The notes beneath the pieces were generated by a model, which had not been told where the DNA came from, searched no databases, and saw nothing but the letters and a program-made list of their open reading frames with translations. Shown here in pieces: positions 62,612 to 64,000 of a DNA stretch of 64,000 nucleotides (position 1 is the first letter of the stretch; every line of letters starts with the position of its first letter). Both the position numbers and the translations under genes were made by a program. The stretch is from Halomonas sp. ALS9 (GTDB lineage: Bacteria; Pseudomonadota; Gammaproteobacteria; Pseudomonadales; Halomonadaceae). Where the stretch lies: NCBI RefSeq assembly GCF_001651035.1, contig NZ_LXRG01000065.1:310001-374000 (forward strand). The letters are read 5' to 3'.

Positions 62612-63283
62612 ATGTCATTCGCGCAAAGTGTTTTAGCGCCCTGGGCGCTGCTGTTTACCTGGCTACTCTCGCTAGGCGTTTTAGCGTGGGCACTTTGGGG
62701 GCGGCCCTGGCAGGTGTTGCTAGCGGATACGGCGCTTCAGCACCGCTGGCTAGGCGCCACGCTGGCAGTGCTGCTGATGTGGCAGCTTCGTGCGCAGGCG
62801 GTTGATTGGCTCACGCTGCACCTTGTTTTCACAGTATTAATGACACTCGTTTTTAAAGCACCATTAGCGCTGATTAGCAACGTGCTGATTAATATCGCTA
62901 TGGTGGTCATTGGTCGCAACGAGTGGATGCTAATGGGGGCAAACGTACTGGTTACCGGTGTCGTCCCGGCGGCCGTCATTGGCACGGTATGGCGGCTGGT
63001 AGATCGCCGCCTGCCGGATAATTTAATGGTCTTTCTGTTTGCCTGCGGCTTTTTCGGCGCGGCGCTGGCAACGCTGGGGGGAGGGTTAGCGGCGGTACTG
63101 CTGATTATCGTCTCAGGAACCGATCCAGAGGCGATCTATCTCGCCCAGGAGTATGCGCGCTTCTTACCGCTACTAATGCCTTCAGAGGCCTTTATAACCG
63201 GCATGCTGCTGAGTATTCTGCTGGTCTATCACCCTAACTGGGTGGCCACCTTCAATGACCACCGCTATATCGACCTGCAATAG
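62612..63283 (+). CDS. CbiM-like energy-coupling membrane protein, orphan
   Basis: A 223-residue hydrophobic protein with about six helices, annotated in relatives as an energy-coupling-factor ABC transporter permease (PF01891, CbiM family). It has ALFTWLLSLGVLAWALWGRP, LTLHLVFTVLMTLVFKAPLA, LINIAMVVIGRNEWMLMGAN and FLPLLMPSEAFITGMLLSIL. CbiM normally binds nickel or cobalt with CbiN/CbiQ/CbiO; none of these is adjacent, and the N-terminal metal-binding His of CbiM is not evident. Substrate unknown. It lies between purU and the converging lexA. Confidence 0.65.
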   Translation: MSFAQSVLAPWALLFTWLLSLGVLAWALWGRPWQVLLADTALQHRWLGATLAVLLMWQLRAQAVDWLTLHLVFTVLMTLVFKAPLALISNVLINIAMVVIGRNEWMLMGANVLVTGVVPAAVIGTVWRLVDRRLPDNLMVFLFACGFFGAALATLGGGLAAVLLIIVSGTDPEAIYLAQEYARFLPLLMPSEAFITGMLLSILLVYHPNWVATFNDHRYIDLQ

Positions 63284-63292
63284 TGGTGGTTG

Positions 63293-63973
63293 CTAGCCGA
63301 GTGCCTGGCCGTTACCGCCACGAATTACCCCTACACCAACGCCTTCGATATCGAGCGACTGGGATCGCAGGTCGATTTCAATGGGCGCAAAGTCGGGGTT
63401 TTCAGCAAATAGCGTCACTTGGTGCCCCTGGCGTTTGAAGCGTTTGACCGTTACTTCATCATCTAGTCGTGCTACTACAATCTGGCCATCGCGCACCCGG
63501 TCGGTGCGATGCACCGCTAATAAATCGCCTTCCAAAATACCAATATCTTTCATCGAAAGCCCGCGTACGCGCAGCAGGTAGTCGGCTTTGGGTGTAAAAT
63601 ACTCGGCTGGCAGGGGGCAGTAACGATCAATATGTTCAGCGGCTAAAATGGGGCTGCCAGCGGCCACCTCACCGATTACGGGCAGTCCAGTCGGCAGCGT
63701 CTCAACGTTGGCAGCAGGTAACGAGGTGACGGCGTTTTCCAGGACGTCTTGAGGTTCCTGGTTGGGCAGGCGGATGCCACGAGAGGTGTTGCGGATAATG
63801 CGAATAACGCCTTTGCGTTCCAGCGCGCGCAGGTGCTCTTCTGCAGCGTTGGGAGAGCGGAAGCCAAGTGCTTTGGCAATTTCGGCGCGGGTAGGAGGGT
63901 AGCCAAATTCGCCCATAGTCTTAACGATAAAATCAAACACGTGCTGTTGGCGAGCGGTTAGCGGACGCGACAT
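63293..63973 (-). CDS. lexA: SOS repressor LexA
   Basis: SOS-response repressor. The 226-residue protein has the winged helix-turn-helix [20 protein letters not shown] and [20 protein letters not shown] (residues 1-70), a self-cleavage site A105-G106 in [13 protein letters not shown], the serine S140 in GLSMKDIGI and lysine K177 in EVTVKRFKR of the catalytic dyad. It is longer than the 202 of E. coli because of an extended hinge around residues 71-95. The start at 63973 follows TGGAGTC; the promoter and any LexA box lie beyond the window edge. Confidence 0.97.
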   Translation of the reverse strand: MSRPLTARQQHVFDFIVKTMGEFGYPPTRAEIAKALGFRSPNAAEEHLRALERKGVIRIIRNTSRGIRLPNQEPQDVLENAVTSLPAANVETLPTGLPVIGEVAAGSPILAAEHIDRYCPLPAEYFTPKADYLLRVRGLSMKDIGILEGDLLAVHRTDRVRDGQIVVARLDDEVTVKRFKRQGHQVTLFAENPDFAPIEIDLRSQSLDIEGVGVGVIRGGNGQALG

Positions 63974-64000
63974 ACCAGACTCCATAAATTGTGAATAGAC

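Noticed and set aside
1-64000. CRISPR arrays, complete insertion sequences, prophage or replication origin
   Set aside because: No spaced direct repeats of CRISPR type, no intact transposase or phage genes and no DnaA-box cluster were seen; the tandem repeats found have no spacers.

Overview
The window looks like a chromosomal segment of a gammaproteobacterium of the Halomonadaceae (Halomonas-like). The main reason is gene order: leuC-leuD-leuB-asd-fimV-truA-trpF-trpB-trpA-accD-folC-dedD-cvpA-purF-metZ is the conserved Pseudomonas/Oceanospirillales arrangement. A phasin, a PhhB/aromatic aminotransferase pair, hda beside a PerM-type permease and a metN-metI-metQ operon fit the same group. The assignment rests on recognition, not on a search.

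Region 1 (1-10.8 kb) is accessory. It opens with a decayed IS1182-type transposase fragment and rlmF on the minus strand. A row of small, loosely spaced genes follows, all on the plus strand: an RlaP-like nucleotidyltransferase, a cluster of immunity-type genes (a broken membrane gene, a frameshifted gene, Imm70, SUKH and a HEAT-like protein) with no visible toxin, a VOC protein, an ArsN2-like acetyltransferase, a nicotinamidase, a macro-domain protein, two GFA-fold zinc proteins and an SGNH hydrolase. Several repeats and an IS/MITE-like inverted repeat lie between them.

Region 2 (10.8-29.1 kb) is core biosynthesis: a divergent LysR regulator with a T-N11-A operator, leucine and aspartate-semialdehyde enzymes, a FimV that lacks its usual C-terminal domain, then truA, trp, acc, folC, dedD, cvpA, purF and metZ, ending in a strong terminator.

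Region 3 (29.1-48.4 kb) is mixed housekeeping: a small secreted protein with an internal duplication, cytochrome b561/YceI, a MATE pump, an NCS2 permease, an aromatic aminotransferase with phhB, a diguanylate cyclase, cobA, a membrane-anchored coiled-coil protein, apbC, dcd, purN/purM, PerM, hda, phasin, fumC, a membrane EEP-family protein and two tRNA-Val(GAC) genes beside an octanucleotide repeat.

Region 4 (48.4-64 kb) holds msrC, then metN-metI-metQ preceded by a promoter, a SAM-II riboswitch and a terminator. After ribE comes a nucleobase salvage block (guanine-type permease, apt, gpt, ung, upp, uraA), molybdenum cofactor genes with a MoaC-MoaD fusion, an RNase J-like nuclease, purU, a CbiM-like membrane protein and lexA. 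Both NCS2 purine-type permease genes carry a similar TTGACCGAT-containing palindrome upstream. The most notable signals are the SAM-II riboswitch, the shared operator, the toxin-less immunity cluster with homopolymer frameshifts, the MoaC-MoaD fusion and the 4 x 19 bp repeat between purM and the PerM gene.
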